Positions 36,115 through 44,145 are shown, counted from the first letter of the stretch. The stretch is 64,000 nucleotides of DNA from Mesorhizobium amorphae CCNWGS0123 (GCF_001686985.1 NZ_CP015318.1:4214001-4278000); one strand, 5' to 3'. The notes: generated by a model from the letters alone, not told the origin. Made by a program: numbers and translations.

Positions 36115-36467
36115 CCGCCCGGCAGCGCGCTTTTGCCCGCAACCTCAAAGACATCGAGCAGGATCGCCAGCCCGACGCCGCTTGCGGTGAAGATGAGACC
36201 CGCAATGAAGATGCGGTTGGCGCGCTCGTAGATGCGCCTTTGCAGCGACTGGACATCGAGCAGCATCGACAGCGCCCGCATCTGCAGCGCGATGCCGATC
36301 AGGATCGGCACGACGGCGAGCAGATGGTAGGTTTGCCAGGGGATCGGGTTGGCGGCCCAATGGGTGATGAAACCCAGCGAAAACGCCAGCAGGATGCCGA
36401 CGGTGGTGACCGTGCCGTTGCGAAAAACCGGCTCGATCAGGTCTTCCTTCGGATCCTGTTCGTCCAA
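36111..36467 (-). CDS. Small three-helix membrane protein of unknown function
   Basis: The product is 118 residues from the TTG at 36467 (MDEQDPKEDLIEPVFRNG), which is preceded by GGAGAGGAGGGA. Three hydrophobic stretches are visible: TVTTVGILLAFSLGFITHWA, YHLLAVVPILIGIALQMRAL and IFIAGLIFTASGVGLAILLDVF. The acidic N-terminus should be cytoplasmic. I do not recognise a named family. The frame is open upstream but without a better start. It converges on the YbaK-type gene with a four-base overlap. Confidence 0.8.
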   Translation of the reverse strand: MDEQDPKEDLIEPVFRNGTVTTVGILLAFSLGFITHWAANPIPWQTYHLLAVVPILIGIALQMRALSMLLDVQSLQRRIYERANRIFIAGLIFTASGVGLAILLDVFEVAGKSALPGG

Positions 36468-36597
36468 GGGTCCCTCCTCTCCGTTGGCCGTAGGGGGAGA
36501 GATTAAACGTTCGGAAAATCGCTGTACACCGCCGGGCGCGTTAGCGCCGACATTGGCAGTCGACCAACCCAACAGGAGCCGAACCACCGAAGCAGCG

Positions 36598-36625
36598 GAA
36601 AAAGGGGCACGGAGGAGCCCCTTCT
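36598..36625 (-). terminator. Rho-independent terminator after the BA14K gene
   Basis: AAGGGGC (36602-36608) and GCCCCTT (36617-36623) form a 7-bp stem with an 8-base loop. The minus strand continues with six T. It starts about 30 bases past the BA14K stop. Confidence 0.82.
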
Positions 36626-36654
36626 TCCATTTGCCTGAAGCGGTTCACCTCCTC

Positions 36655-36963
36655 TCAGAGCCGGCAGTAATGGCGATAGCCGTCATAGCCGACATAAGTG
36701 TCGGAGTACGGGTCGTAGCTGGCATAGCGGGCGAGGCAGCGGCGGACGTGCCGCGACTCGCCATAGTCCTCGACATAGACCGGGCGCGGCTGCTGGGAGA
36801 GCAGGCTGCCAAGGACAAACCCGCCGACGCCGGCGGCAATGCCGATGCCGATTTCGCGGTGGTGATGATGGCCGTGGGCGGCCGAGGGCTGGACGGTGCC
36901 GGCCAGCGTGGCGGCGGCGACGGTGGTGGCGATCAGGCCGGAAACGAGTGTGCGCTTGAACAT
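36655..36963 (-). CDS. BA14K-family secreted protein
   Basis: The product is 102 residues from the ATG at 36963, with GGAG upstream. The signal peptide MFKRTLVSGLIATTVAAATL with AGTVQPSAAH, a His-rich stretch (HGHHHHRE), a short hydrophobic glycine-rich segment (IGIAAGVGGFVLGSLL), and the C-terminal CLARYASYDPYSDTYVGYDG then YRHYC make it a BA14K-like protein. The founding Brucella member is an immunoreactive lectin-like protein; here the role is unknown. It is probably periplasmic or membrane-associated. It is monocistronic with its own terminator. Confidence 0.88.
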   Translation of the reverse strand: MFKRTLVSGLIATTVAAATLAGTVQPSAAHGHHHHREIGIGIAAGVGGFVLGSLLSQQPRPVYVEDYGESRHVRRCLARYASYDPYSDTYVGYDGYRHYCRL

Positions 36964-37198
36964 GACGATCTCCTGGTTTCGTTGGAGAGGCAATCCATCC
37001 GCCTCTTGATCGTCAGTCGCAGCGAACCGGAAAAAGGTTCGACGGATTTTCGATTTTTTCGCCAAGGGAGCCCAAGCGTTCTTTAGGGCAATGTCTGGAC
37101 CGCGCTGTCGACCTGTCGGCATCGCAGTTGTCAGCGATGCAGTGAGACCCCGAGCACGACAGGCTACGGTTCACTACCGACTATTCACTATTCACTCC

Positions 37199-37366
37199 CT
37201 ACCCCATCCCAGTGACATGCCGCAGCCAGAAGGCCAGAGCGATGAAGCCGACGATGGTGGTGACGCCGGTCCAGTCGATATTGGCGTTCTTCACATCCTT
37301 GATGAGCCTGACCAGGAGAAGAAAGGCCACCACGACAAGCGGAAGAATGATGACGAATCTGATCAT
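37199..37366 (-). CDS. 55-residue two-helix membrane protein
   Basis: This short frame reads MIRFVIILPLVVVAFLLLVR, then LIKDVKNANIDWTG, then a second helix VTTIVGFIALAFWLRHVTGMG. GAGGG precedes the ATG at 37366. Two hydrophobic segments joined by a polar loop, plus a good ribosome-binding site, support a real small inner-membrane protein. No family is recognised. The stop falls at the edge of a short repeat (37180-37200). Confidence 0.72.
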   Translation of the reverse strand: MIRFVIILPLVVVAFLLLVRLIKDVKNANIDWTGVTTIVGFIALAFWLRHVTGMG

Positions 37367-37522
37367 GCGACACCCTCGCTAAGGCGATTGCACCTCCATC
37401 ATATGTAGGAAACGACTTGGCGGTTTTCAGCATGCCTGCCCTGCCGCCTCGCAGGGTCCATTAGCAACCATGAATGGAGTTTTGACTTTACTGGCGCACG
37501 AAATATGCTACCGGAGCGCCGT

Positions 37523-37598
37523 GCCCTTGTAGCTCAGCTGGTAGAGCAGCGGTTTTGTAAACCGAAGGTCGGCGGTTCGATTCCGTCCGGGGGCACCA
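37523..37598 (+). tRNA. tRNA-Thr (anticodon TGT)
   Basis: A 76-base cloverleaf with encoded CCA pairs GCCCTTG with CGGGGGC (two G-U pairs). The anticodon loop TTTGTAA holds TGT, reading ACA/ACG. The T-loop GTTCGATT is standard. It marks the left border of the accessory zone. Confidence 0.95.
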
Positions 37599-37642
37599 GT
37601 TCGCAGCCAGAACGTCAATCTCCTGTTTTCGATGCGCCGGCA

Positions 37643-37717
37643 TTCGCCTTAGCTCAGCTGGTAGAGTAGTAGTTTTGTAAACTATTGGTCGGGGTTCGAG
37701 TCCCTCAGGCGGCACCA
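37643..37717 (+). tRNA. Divergent second tRNA-Thr-like sequence (TGT), possibly a pseudo-tRNA
   Basis: This 75-base sequence begins 45 bases after the first tRNA-Thr and keeps the D-arm TAGCTCAGCTGGTAGAG, the anticodon loop TTTGTAA and an encoded CCA. It starts with T, its first acceptor pair is T-C, the T-stem has a C-C mismatch, and it is one base shorter than its neighbour. It is either a diverged extra tRNA-Thr or a decaying copy. Confidence 0.6.
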
Positions 37718-37809
37718 TCTCGCGTCGGTCGATCTGTCACCGCAACCCAGGAAAAAGGGCGGCGACCTGTCTGTTTTTGGCAATTTCAAAGTCAATTTCG
37801 AAAAAGCGG

Positions 37810-38478
37810 TCAGAGCATGCCCATCCATGAAAGGATGCCTATGACAACTCCAAAAGTGAGGAGAATTGCAGTGAGCGAAAAGATAAGTCCAATGAAGGTC
37901 GCAAAAGCAGCAGAAGCAACCTTCATCGCGGTGCCGTCGCCAGCCAAGCTCCTCTCTCGCCACTCCCGAATTGAAAAGGTAACCGGTCCGCCCAAGAAAT
38001 CGAAATAGCCCCAGACGATTGCACGTGATCGATGTAGGATCATGCCGGGTAAAGCGGAACGATTGGTTGCCAGCCAGCGCAGTGCGTTCCATCCTCCGAA
38101 CAGCGCGTATCCCGCCATCAGCGACAAGACGACCGCACCCCACGCCCAGCCGAGCCAACTGTTCACGGCGACACGAAGAGGGTCCTGCACTCCCGTGTAC
38201 CACAGCCAAAATGTATATGCCGCCAGCGGCGTCAGGATGAAACCGGCAAGGGTGGCGAAGATAACCGAGGCGCGTTCCTCAGTGCTTTTTGCGGCCCCCC
38301 ATTCGCGTATGATCCATGACAGGATTGCCCCGCATCCCGCCAAGACGAGCCAGATGGCGAAGATGGCGACAGCGACCAAGAACAAACCTTGTAGGCCGCT
38401 GACCATCGCGTCTTTGCCGAACAGAAGCACGCCGGCGATGATTGCGAGTAGTAGGTTGGTCAGGCCCCGATTGTCCAT
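37810..38478 (-). CDS. Polytopic membrane protein of unknown function
   Basis: The product is 222 residues from the ATG at 38478 (MDNRGLTNLLLAIIAGVLLF), preceded by GAGGGGAA. Hydrophobic segments are LLLAIIAGVLLF, GLFLVAVAIFAIWLVLAGC, ASVIFATLAGFILTPLAAYTF, WLGWAWGAVVLSLMAGYALF and a C-terminal FATFIGLIFSLTAILLTFGV, so about five helices. No domain is recognised. Base composition is more AT-rich than the flanks, suggesting acquisition. It is the first gene past the tRNA-Thr pair and faces away from the gene at 38777. Confidence 0.75.
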   Translation of the reverse strand: MDNRGLTNLLLAIIAGVLLFGKDAMVSGLQGLFLVAVAIFAIWLVLAGCGAILSWIIREWGAAKSTEERASVIFATLAGFILTPLAAYTFWLWYTGVQDPLRVAVNSWLGWAWGAVVLSLMAGYALFGGWNALRWLATNRSALPGMILHRSRAIVWGYFDFLGGPVTFSIREWRERSLAGDGTAMKVASAAFATFIGLIFSLTAILLTFGVVIGILSWMGML

Positions 38479-38776
38479 TACAGTTCCCCTCGCAAATAAT
38501 CGCAACGCGTAGAAGTGGGTGACACCGTCAGCTTCGTTTTTCCATTGAAAGGGGATTTCTTGTTTGAAGGTTTCGCCCAAATGGGCGTTGCCGATGGCTA
38601 CGGTCGAGTTCACTGGTGTAGCCGGAAGAACTTTAAGGCGGCAATCGCGGATGCGAAAAAGCACTTGCCCGATACTGCTTGATTCACGCTAAGCGTGACA
38701 CGTGCTGAAGATATCCTAGCTAGCCCCTCATGCAGAAATGCAGCTATATGAATAGAGCTCGACGCGGAGGGGTGCT
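38479..38776. other. AT-richer divergent gap without recognisable gene
   Basis: This gap of about 300 bases separates the membrane protein (minus) from the unknown gene at 38777 (plus). Both promoters should lie here. The minus frame stays open to 38664, but without a start better than the ATG at 38478. I see no repeat or RNA gene. Confidence 0.4.
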
Positions 38777-39862
38777 GTGGACATCTTCGAACTTTATGAT
38801 TTGGCGACTTGGTACAAGACGTACCTTAAGCCCATGAGGGCTCTTTACACCGAATTGCATACTGCGACCAACAACAACGCTACTCAGCCGACCAAAATGC
38901 CGATTGAGGCTCACTTGTCGCCCCTTGTGCAATTCCTGAGTGAGATAGCGATGGGCCAATTATCCCTTCAGCAGTTAGCGCTGTTGCGCGATTTAGAAGT
39001 GCAGGGATTGGTGGGGCCTGAGGGAGCGCGGTGGATCGAAAGCATAGTGAGGGCCGAAGCCTACGATCCCGCGACGACCAATCAAAACGTTGCCGATGCA
39101 ATCGAAGCAATCACCGCTGCAGGCCAAAAGCTCAGTGGATATACGGCCGCCGTCGACCAGCTTGGTCTTGATCGCGCAGAAGTATCCGATGAGGATGGGC
39201 GGATAACGGTTAGAATTGGCTTTCGGAATGACGCATCAATTCGAAATGTCAAGGATTGGAAGACGTCGGCAGACGACTGGTATCAGATCGTTCGCGGGCT
39301 TGCGATGATGAGCAAAGAGGCGCCCGAAGACGCCAAGGTGATCGGCGCCTCGACTGGTTCGGTAATTCTAGTCCTGTCTGTTACGTATGCTGTGAGCAGA
39401 CTTCTCGCGACCATCGCGTAGCACATCACTAGCACCGCCAAGGAGGTACTATCGCTTCAAGCAGCGCTGGAAAACTTGCGGCAGCAGAGAATCCTGACGA
39501 AAACTATGGAAGCCGAATTTGATAGGCTTCAGAACGAAGCGAGAGCGGGAGCCGAAAAGCGCATCGAGGCGCAGATAGCGGCCATGGTGCCGGGCGCTGT
39601 CGATGGGGACAAAACCAATGCGTTGGGCAAAGCCATTCAGAAACTACTCCGGTTTGGCGAGAGCGGGGGAGAAATAGATTTCGTCGCCCCTCCCCCGCCA
39701 GAAGAAAAGCCGGAAGACGATGGGACCGACGATGATGCCGAAACGAAAGAGTTGGTTGCCGCAATCTTGGGGGCTCGCAACGCAATTCTGGCTTACCAAG
39801 AGGAGCGCGAGGCGGTGAAACTGCTGTCCGATAAAACCGGTGACGGCGGCCCTAGATCGTAG
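38777..39862 (+). pseudogene. Unknown soluble protein gene interrupted by an in-frame TAG (38777-39418, then 39422-39862)
   Basis: A GTG with GGAGG upstream opens a 214-residue frame (MDIFELYDLATWYKTYLKPM) that stops at TAG 39419-39421. The same frame then stays open for 146 more codons (HITSTAKEVLSLQAALENLR...) to 39862. The first part ends in a hydrophobic segment (STGSVILVLSVTYAVSRLLA) and the second is helical, acidic and Pro-rich (PPPPEEKPEDD). One ancestral protein of about 361 residues broken by one amber codon is the simplest reading. Two separate genes are less likely because no good start follows the stop. Function unknown. Confidence 0.65.
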
Positions 39863-39918
39863 TTCTAGAGGAGTTTTACAGACGTGCTTTCAATCTTTGA
39901 TTAGGATGGGAGGGTTAG

Positions 39919-40182
39919 ATGCGTACCGCAATCGCAGTCGTGCTTTGCTTATTCTCTACCGCCGGGTTGGCGCAGAGTGACAGTGATTCAACCTGCAAGA
40001 TCACGACAGTCTATCGAAACTCAGACGGAACGACTTCGACAAGCGTCAGCTGCGCGAGCGGAGTGCAGCAGTGCATGGACGGCATGAACGGCTATTGCGG
40101 ATCTGGCCTCAACGGCCCAAACCCTGGCATTGTGAGGAAGACTTGCGATGTCGTGCCCAAATCGATGTGCAGGAGTCGCTGA
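39919..40182 (+). CDS. Small cysteine-containing secreted protein
   Basis: The product is 87 residues from an ATG with GGGAGGG upstream. Signal peptide: MRTAIAVVLCLFSTAGLAQS, cleaved near AQS. The mature part has six cysteines (TCKITTVYRN, SCASGVQQC, GYCGSG, KTCDVVPKSMCRSR), suggesting disulfide bonds in the periplasm. No family is recognised. It lies in the AT-richer accessory zone just after the interrupted gene. Confidence 0.72.
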   Translation: MRTAIAVVLCLFSTAGLAQSDSDSTCKITTVYRNSDGTTSTSVSCASGVQQCMDGMNGYCGSGLNGPNPGIVRKTCDVVPKSMCRSR

Positions 40183-40216
40183 CCGCCTACCACCCAACAC
40201 GATGCGCCGGCATTCC

Positions 40217-40849
40217 ATGTCACGTTGTGGAGACGTCTACGAGAACAAGGTGACCGGCGAATTTGCCGTGATCCTGCGTGGCACCGAAGACCACGGCCAG
40301 GGGCCAGGCATCGTCCATTTGACCGCCCGGCCGGGAGCCGCGGTCGTGGGCGAGCACTTCCATCCGAACATGATTGAACGGTTTACCGTCGTCAGCGGCC
40401 GGCTCGATGCCTCCATTGCCGGGCAGACATTTTCTCTGGGACCCGGCCAGTCCGCAACGGTCGAAGCAGGCGTGGTGCACGATTGGTGGAACAGCAGCAA
40501 GACCGAGGAAGCACACGTCCTGATCGAAATCGAGCGGGCGCAGGGCGCGGACCACATCGACTCGAACCGCTTCGAGCTGCTGATCGGCATGCTCTTCGGC
40601 CTCGCCAATGCCGGTCGGGTGGATAAGAAAGGCAGACCCTTCCTGCTTCAGGCGGCAGTCATCGCCAGGGAATTTGCCGACGTGATCGTCTTCACGCAGC
40701 CTCCACCCGCGGTTCAGCGGGTGGCGCTCGCAATCCTGGCGCCACTCGCCAGTCTGCTCGGATATCGGGCGATCGACCCCGATTTCTGCAGACCCCACGC
40801 ACGTGTCACCCCGGCGCCTGAAATCCTCGCTTTGGTGGCGGAGCGCTGA
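40217..40849 (+). CDS. Cupin-domain protein
   Basis: The product is 210 residues from the ATG at 40217 (MSRCGDVYENKVTGEFAV). The cupin core is at about 20-105: GAAVVGEHFHPNMIERFTVV and LDASIAGQTFSLGPGQSATV, then GVVHDWWNSS. The HxHxxxxE-type and later histidine metal ligands are present. A helical C-terminal part (about 110-205, with FELLIGMLFGLANAG) resembles that of other rhizobial cupin proteins. Enzymatic role unknown. An ATG at 40202 is an alternative start; neither has a clear Shine-Dalgarno. Confidence 0.8.
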   Translation: MSRCGDVYENKVTGEFAVILRGTEDHGQGPGIVHLTARPGAAVVGEHFHPNMIERFTVVSGRLDASIAGQTFSLGPGQSATVEAGVVHDWWNSSKTEEAHVLIEIERAQGADHIDSNRFELLIGMLFGLANAGRVDKKGRPFLLQAAVIAREFADVIVFTQPPPAVQRVALAILAPLASLLGYRAIDPDFCRPHARVTPAPEILALVAER

Positions 40850-40995
40850 CAGACATGTCGGAATTCACGACCCTGAATGGAGGGCCTTCCGATGCGCTCG
40901 GCAGCCCTGCGGCTTCGATCGATCCGACAAGTGCTGTTACCCTGATCCGTGTTGAGCGCGCCGCCCGTCTCCATCAAAGCCTGCTGCGAGACGAT

Positions 40996-41142
40996 CTAAA
41001 AGGGTAACGAGCGTATGACAGAGATTGCGACAGTCGCGGCGGCAATGACGAGCAAGATCGCGGCAATCCGGCCATTTTCTTCGAAACGGTCGCTATTTGG
41101 GTAGACCCTTTTTGGCTTGGGTTGTGGTCGAAGCATTCCCAT
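40996..41142 (-). CDS. 48-residue single-helix membrane protein
   Basis: The frame reads MGMLRPQPKPKRVYPNSDRF, then EENGRIAAILLVIAAATVAI and SVIRSLPF. GGAGGG precedes the ATG at 41142. A basic N-terminal part followed by one hydrophobic helix suggests a small inner-membrane protein. No family is recognised. It is supported by the ribosome-binding site and the hydrophobic profile only. Confidence 0.55.
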   Translation of the reverse strand: MGMLRPQPKPKRVYPNSDRFEENGRIAAILLVIAAATVAISVIRSLPF

Positions 41143-41786
41143 GGCGCGCCCTCCCGTATTCGAAGAGCATCTTGATCATATTTTACCCCTCCGAAACCGC
41201 CGCTCTCAGTCACAGTTCCTAAGCAAAAAGCCGTAGTGCGGCCCGGCAGGGACGTGCGAGCCTGATCGGCGCCATCGTTCTTCGATCGAGTCGGGAAGCT
41301 TGTTGCGCCATTATTTAGCGAAGACTAATATGCTGACGTCTTCGAGGTCGAGAGGGCCGCGCATATCGGGTCGACCTGCTTTGTCCCCAGCTTTAATCGT
41401 GACAGCTACGATGCCGATCCCCGGTTTGCCTTGGCGTCCCTGCAGGGCTCTGCGTAGAAGCATTCCAAACCGATCAGGATGTTCGCCAGTATTGGCAGGG
41501 CTATGCCCTTGGGGGCGCGGCCGTTTTGCTGATCATTGAGCTTCTGGCAATTCACCTGCTGCTCTGAATTAGGCACACTGCATTGCAGGCGTTCGCTGAA
41601 CCACTGACCCTCGGATGGTCGCTGCAGCGAGTGCTCGACATAGACGCCGATCACCATCCGATATTTTGTATTTTGTTAAATTTTGTGATTTGCGCGATAC
41701 CGCCAACGGGGCTTTTGGTGGGTGCAGGCCATTCTGGCTTCAGGCATTTGGGCGCAAACGGCGGGGGGTGTGAAAGGTGGCCGAGC
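41143..41786. other. Long gap before the RTX-type gene, with a tetR-like fragment
   Basis: These 644 bases show no convincing gene. The stretch 41623-41650 matches 43750-43777, inside the tetR gene, at nearly every base and in the same orientation (minus-strand frame reads YVEHSL in both). A degenerate minus frame (41406-41657) surrounds it. An AT-rich tract (TTTTGTATTTTGTTAAATTT, near 41663-41682) may belong to the promoter of the gene at 41787. Confidence 0.5.
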
Positions 41787-43175
41787 ATGGCCCTTGGAAG
41801 CACCATCGTCTTGAGCGGCGACTATGGCTACAGCAACTACAAACCATCCAGGCTGGCCGCCGACACCACTATCGACGCCACTAACGCCTCGTGGATCGTC
41901 GCCAATCAGGGAAGTCCCACCAACCTCTATCCCGTCTCGATCAGCGGCCCCGGCGACAACCTCCTGGTGTCGGGCGGCACGATCAACGGCACGGTTTCCC
42001 AAACCGGCGACTGGGAGAGCATTTACATCAACTCCGCCGCACTCCGTGTAAATTCAGCCTACAGCTTTGTCATCGACGACTGGACGATCACCAAGCCCTG
42101 GGACGGCATCCGTGTCGGCGGCACTGGCACCTTCCTCATCGACGATTGCTATGTCGGCTACTCCCGAGACGACGCGGTCGAGGACGACGACGTCATCGGC
42201 GGCACCATCCGGGATTCCCTGTTCGACAACGTGTATTCCGGAGTGAGCCTTGGCGACGGTGACGTGGATGGGTCTGACAACACGGTCACCATGGATGGCA
42301 TGCTTCTGGGCATGGGAGAGTACCTTCGCAAAGGCGAGATGACCCACGGCTCGCCGTTCAAACTCGACAAGGGCACAGGCGCTGACGATGTCGTGCCCAG
42401 CCTGCGCTTTATCGATTGTGTGGTGGCGATCACCGACATCGACCACAACGGCATGGAGCGGCTGCAGCGGGCCTGGGACAAGACGGTCGAGTCGCACGGC
42501 AATTACTACCTCAACCTCTCTGACACGCCGCTGCCGTCCGATTACCCGATGCCGCCCGCCGGCTGGACGGTCTTGCAAGGCCAGGCGGCCCGCGATTACT
42601 GGGCCAACGCCAAGGCAGCCTGGCATGCAGCCCATGACGGGACCGACCCGTCAATTCCGTCACTGCCGACACCGACACTTCCGACACCGACACCGACACC
42701 GACGACACCGACGAGCGACCCGGCCAAGGGGACCACCGGGAACGACACTTTTGCCGGCACTGGCGCGGCCGACCGCTATGATGCCCTGGCTGGCAATGAC
42801 ACACTGTCGGGCGGGGGTGGCAACGATTTGCTGACCGGTGGCGCCGGCAACGACACCTTCGTGTTCAACACGGCCTATGGCTCCGGCAATGTCGACACAC
42901 TCACCGACTTCCACGCGGCTGATGACGCGCTTTATCTCGACAATGCCATCTTCACCAAGCTCGGCGCCGGTTCCCTATCCAGCCCGACGCAGGTGAACTC
43001 GTCGTATTTCGAGTTGCGCGAACACGCCACCAGCAGCAACGATTACCTGCTCTACAACCAGACCACGGGCATTCTGTACTATGACCCCGATGGCTCGAAA
43101 TCGGCCGACCAGGTGCAAATCGCCCAGCTAGCGGCCGGGGCGGCCCTGACCTATCACGACGTGTTCATCATATGA
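41787..43175 (+). CDS. Parallel beta-helix protein with RTX calcium-binding C-terminus
   Basis: The product is 462 residues from the ATG at 41787, preceded by AAGGTGG; a longer frame to 41583 has no good start. Residues about 5-270 look like a right-handed beta-helix with aspartate-rich turns (WTITKPWDGIRVGG, DDCYVGYSRDDAVEDDDVIG). A Thr/Pro linker (PTLPTPTPTPTTPTS) leads to RTX nonapeptides (AGNDTLSGGGGNDLLTGGAG) and a terminal domain (LTDFHAADDALYLDNAIF ... YYDPDGSKSADQVQIAQL) typical of rhizobial type I secretion substrates. No signal peptide, consistent with type I export. No secretion ATPase lies nearby. Possibly a polysaccharide-active or surface protein. Confidence 0.82.
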   Translation: MALGSTIVLSGDYGYSNYKPSRLAADTTIDATNASWIVANQGSPTNLYPVSISGPGDNLLVSGGTINGTVSQTGDWESIYINSAALRVNSAYSFVIDDWTITKPWDGIRVGGTGTFLIDDCYVGYSRDDAVEDDDVIGGTIRDSLFDNVYSGVSLGDGDVDGSDNTVTMDGMLLGMGEYLRKGEMTHGSPFKLDKGTGADDVVPSLRFIDCVVAITDIDHNGMERLQRAWDKTVESHGNYYLNLSDTPLPSDYPMPPAGWTVLQGQAARDYWANAKAAWHAAHDGTDPSIPSLPTPTLPTPTPTPTTPTSDPAKGTTGNDTFAGTGAADRYDALAGNDTLSGGGGNDLLTGGAGNDTFVFNTAYGSGNVDTLTDFHAADDALYLDNAIFTKLGAGSLSSPTQVNSSYFELREHATSSNDYLLYNQTTGILYYDPDGSKSADQVQIAQLAAGAALTYHDVFII

Positions 43176-43209
43176 TCGCTCATGCGATCGCACATGGCAC
43201 GACGAAGCG

Positions 43210-43236
43210 CGAGCGCGTCGCACGACGACGCGCTCG
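43210..43236. terminator. Perfect hairpin between the convergent RTX-type and tetR genes
   Basis: CGAGCGCGTCG (43210-43220) and CGACGCGCTCG (43226-43236) are an 11-bp perfect inverted repeat with a 5-base loop. It lies 35 bases after the RTX-type stop. No T run follows on either strand, so termination would need Rho or be only partial. Confidence 0.55.
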
Positions 43237-43406
43237 TGCGGTGGCCCGAATTCCCGATCCGCCCGAACAGGGTCGCTCTGGCGGTCTGTAACGGATGTGG
43301 AATTCGTTCACTATGGCCGATCCGGTGCCATGTCTCTTCGGCAAGATGGCGCGAAACCTCATGGCGGTCTTCAACAATTCCTGTGTCAACCGGTTCGCTG
43401 AAGACT

Positions 43407-44054
43407 TCATGGATTTCTCCTGTCTGCGCCTGACTCCTCACACACGACAATCGCCGCCACCAGTATCCGGTTCTGCCGCCGGATCGCCGCGCGCAGCTCC
43501 GGTATCTTCGCCTCGTCGCGCTTCACGAACTCGATGAACATCATGTTCATGTTGTTGAAGACCAGTTCGCCAAGCGCCGGCCCGTCGATATCCTGGCGCA
43601 CCAGGCCGATCTCTTGCAGCCGGGCCACCAGTGCCCGGATCTGCTCGGTCAGCGCGCGGTCGAGCCCGGTATAGGCCTGGCCGAACGGGCTGTCGGGCAG
43701 CTGCGTCGAGATCGCCATCGCCTGCCGCCACATCTCCTTGCTGAGATAGTGCAGCGAGTGCTCGACATAGATGCCGAGCAGCGTATCCAGCGCATCGCCG
43801 ACATTGGCCGGCGGGTTGGCCACCACGCCGCGCCCGGCATTGAGCACCTCGTTGACCTCCATCGAGACGATGGCGCCGAGGATGTCGCCCTTGTTCTGGT
43901 AATAATTGTAGATCGTGCCGATCGAGACTTCGGCCTGCGCGGCGATCGCCTCGATCTTGGCGCCTTCATAGCCGGCCTCGCGGAAAAGTGCCGCCGCCGC
44001 CTCGATGATGCGGCGGTGCCGATCCGCCTTTTGCCTTGCCCGCAATCCGCTCAT
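43407..44054 (-). CDS. TetR-family regulator of the first polyamine-type operon
   Basis: The product is 215 residues, MSGLRARQKADRHRRIIEAA. The N-terminal helix-turn-helix (about 12-60) has ALFREAGYEGAKIEAIAAQA and VSIGTIYNYYQNKGDILGAI, typical of TetR. The C-terminal ligand domain contains LLGIYVEHSLHYLSKEMWRQAM and FNNMNMMFIEFVKRDE. It is divergent from the ABC operon, with a 26-bp imperfect palindrome between them, so it most likely represses that operon in response to the transported ligand or a derivative. Confidence 0.88.
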   Translation of the reverse strand: MSGLRARQKADRHRRIIEAAAALFREAGYEGAKIEAIAAQAEVSIGTIYNYYQNKGDILGAIVSMEVNEVLNAGRGVVANPPANVGDALDTLLGIYVEHSLHYLSKEMWRQAMAISTQLPDSPFGQAYTGLDRALTEQIRALVARLQEIGLVRQDIDGPALGELVFNNMNMMFIEFVKRDEAKIPELRAAIRRQNRILVAAIVVCEESGADRRNP

Positions 44055-44080
44055 GAAAGCCTCTTGCCATAAAAACAGAA

Positions 44081-44106
44081 TTGACTCAATTTTAGAATTG
44101 GTTCAA
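44081..44106. promoter_or_regulatory. Candidate TetR operator for the first ABC operon
   Basis: TTGACTCAATT and AATTGGTTCAA flank TTAG; the 11-base arms match except at two positions. It lies 27 bases before the tetR start and 40 before the solute-binding gene, the normal place for a shared operator. TTGACT could also serve as a -35 element for the plus strand. Confidence 0.65.
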
Positions 44107-44145
44107 TTTTTTGCAAGAAGCCACAAAGGCAAGGGAGAACACTAA

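Noticed and set aside
40856..41008. 50-codon plus-strand frame just after the cupin gene (MSEFTTLNGGPSDALG...)
   Set aside because: No clear ribosome-binding site, no recognisable feature, and it overlaps the better supported small membrane-protein frame at 40996-41142.
41300..41539. Plus-strand frame of 79 codons starting with TTG
   Set aside because: Arg/Pro-rich translation without a start signal, lying in a region that looks like decayed DNA.
42661..42716. CCGACACCGACA-type microsatellite as a separate repeat feature
   Set aside because: It encodes the Thr/Pro linker of the RTX-type protein and is explained by the coding sequence.
37523..43200. tRNA-Thr as attachment site of an integrated element with a second attachment repeat
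   Set aside because: I looked for a copy of the tRNA 3' end downstream within the window and for an integrase and found neither, so only a weak island hypothesis remains.
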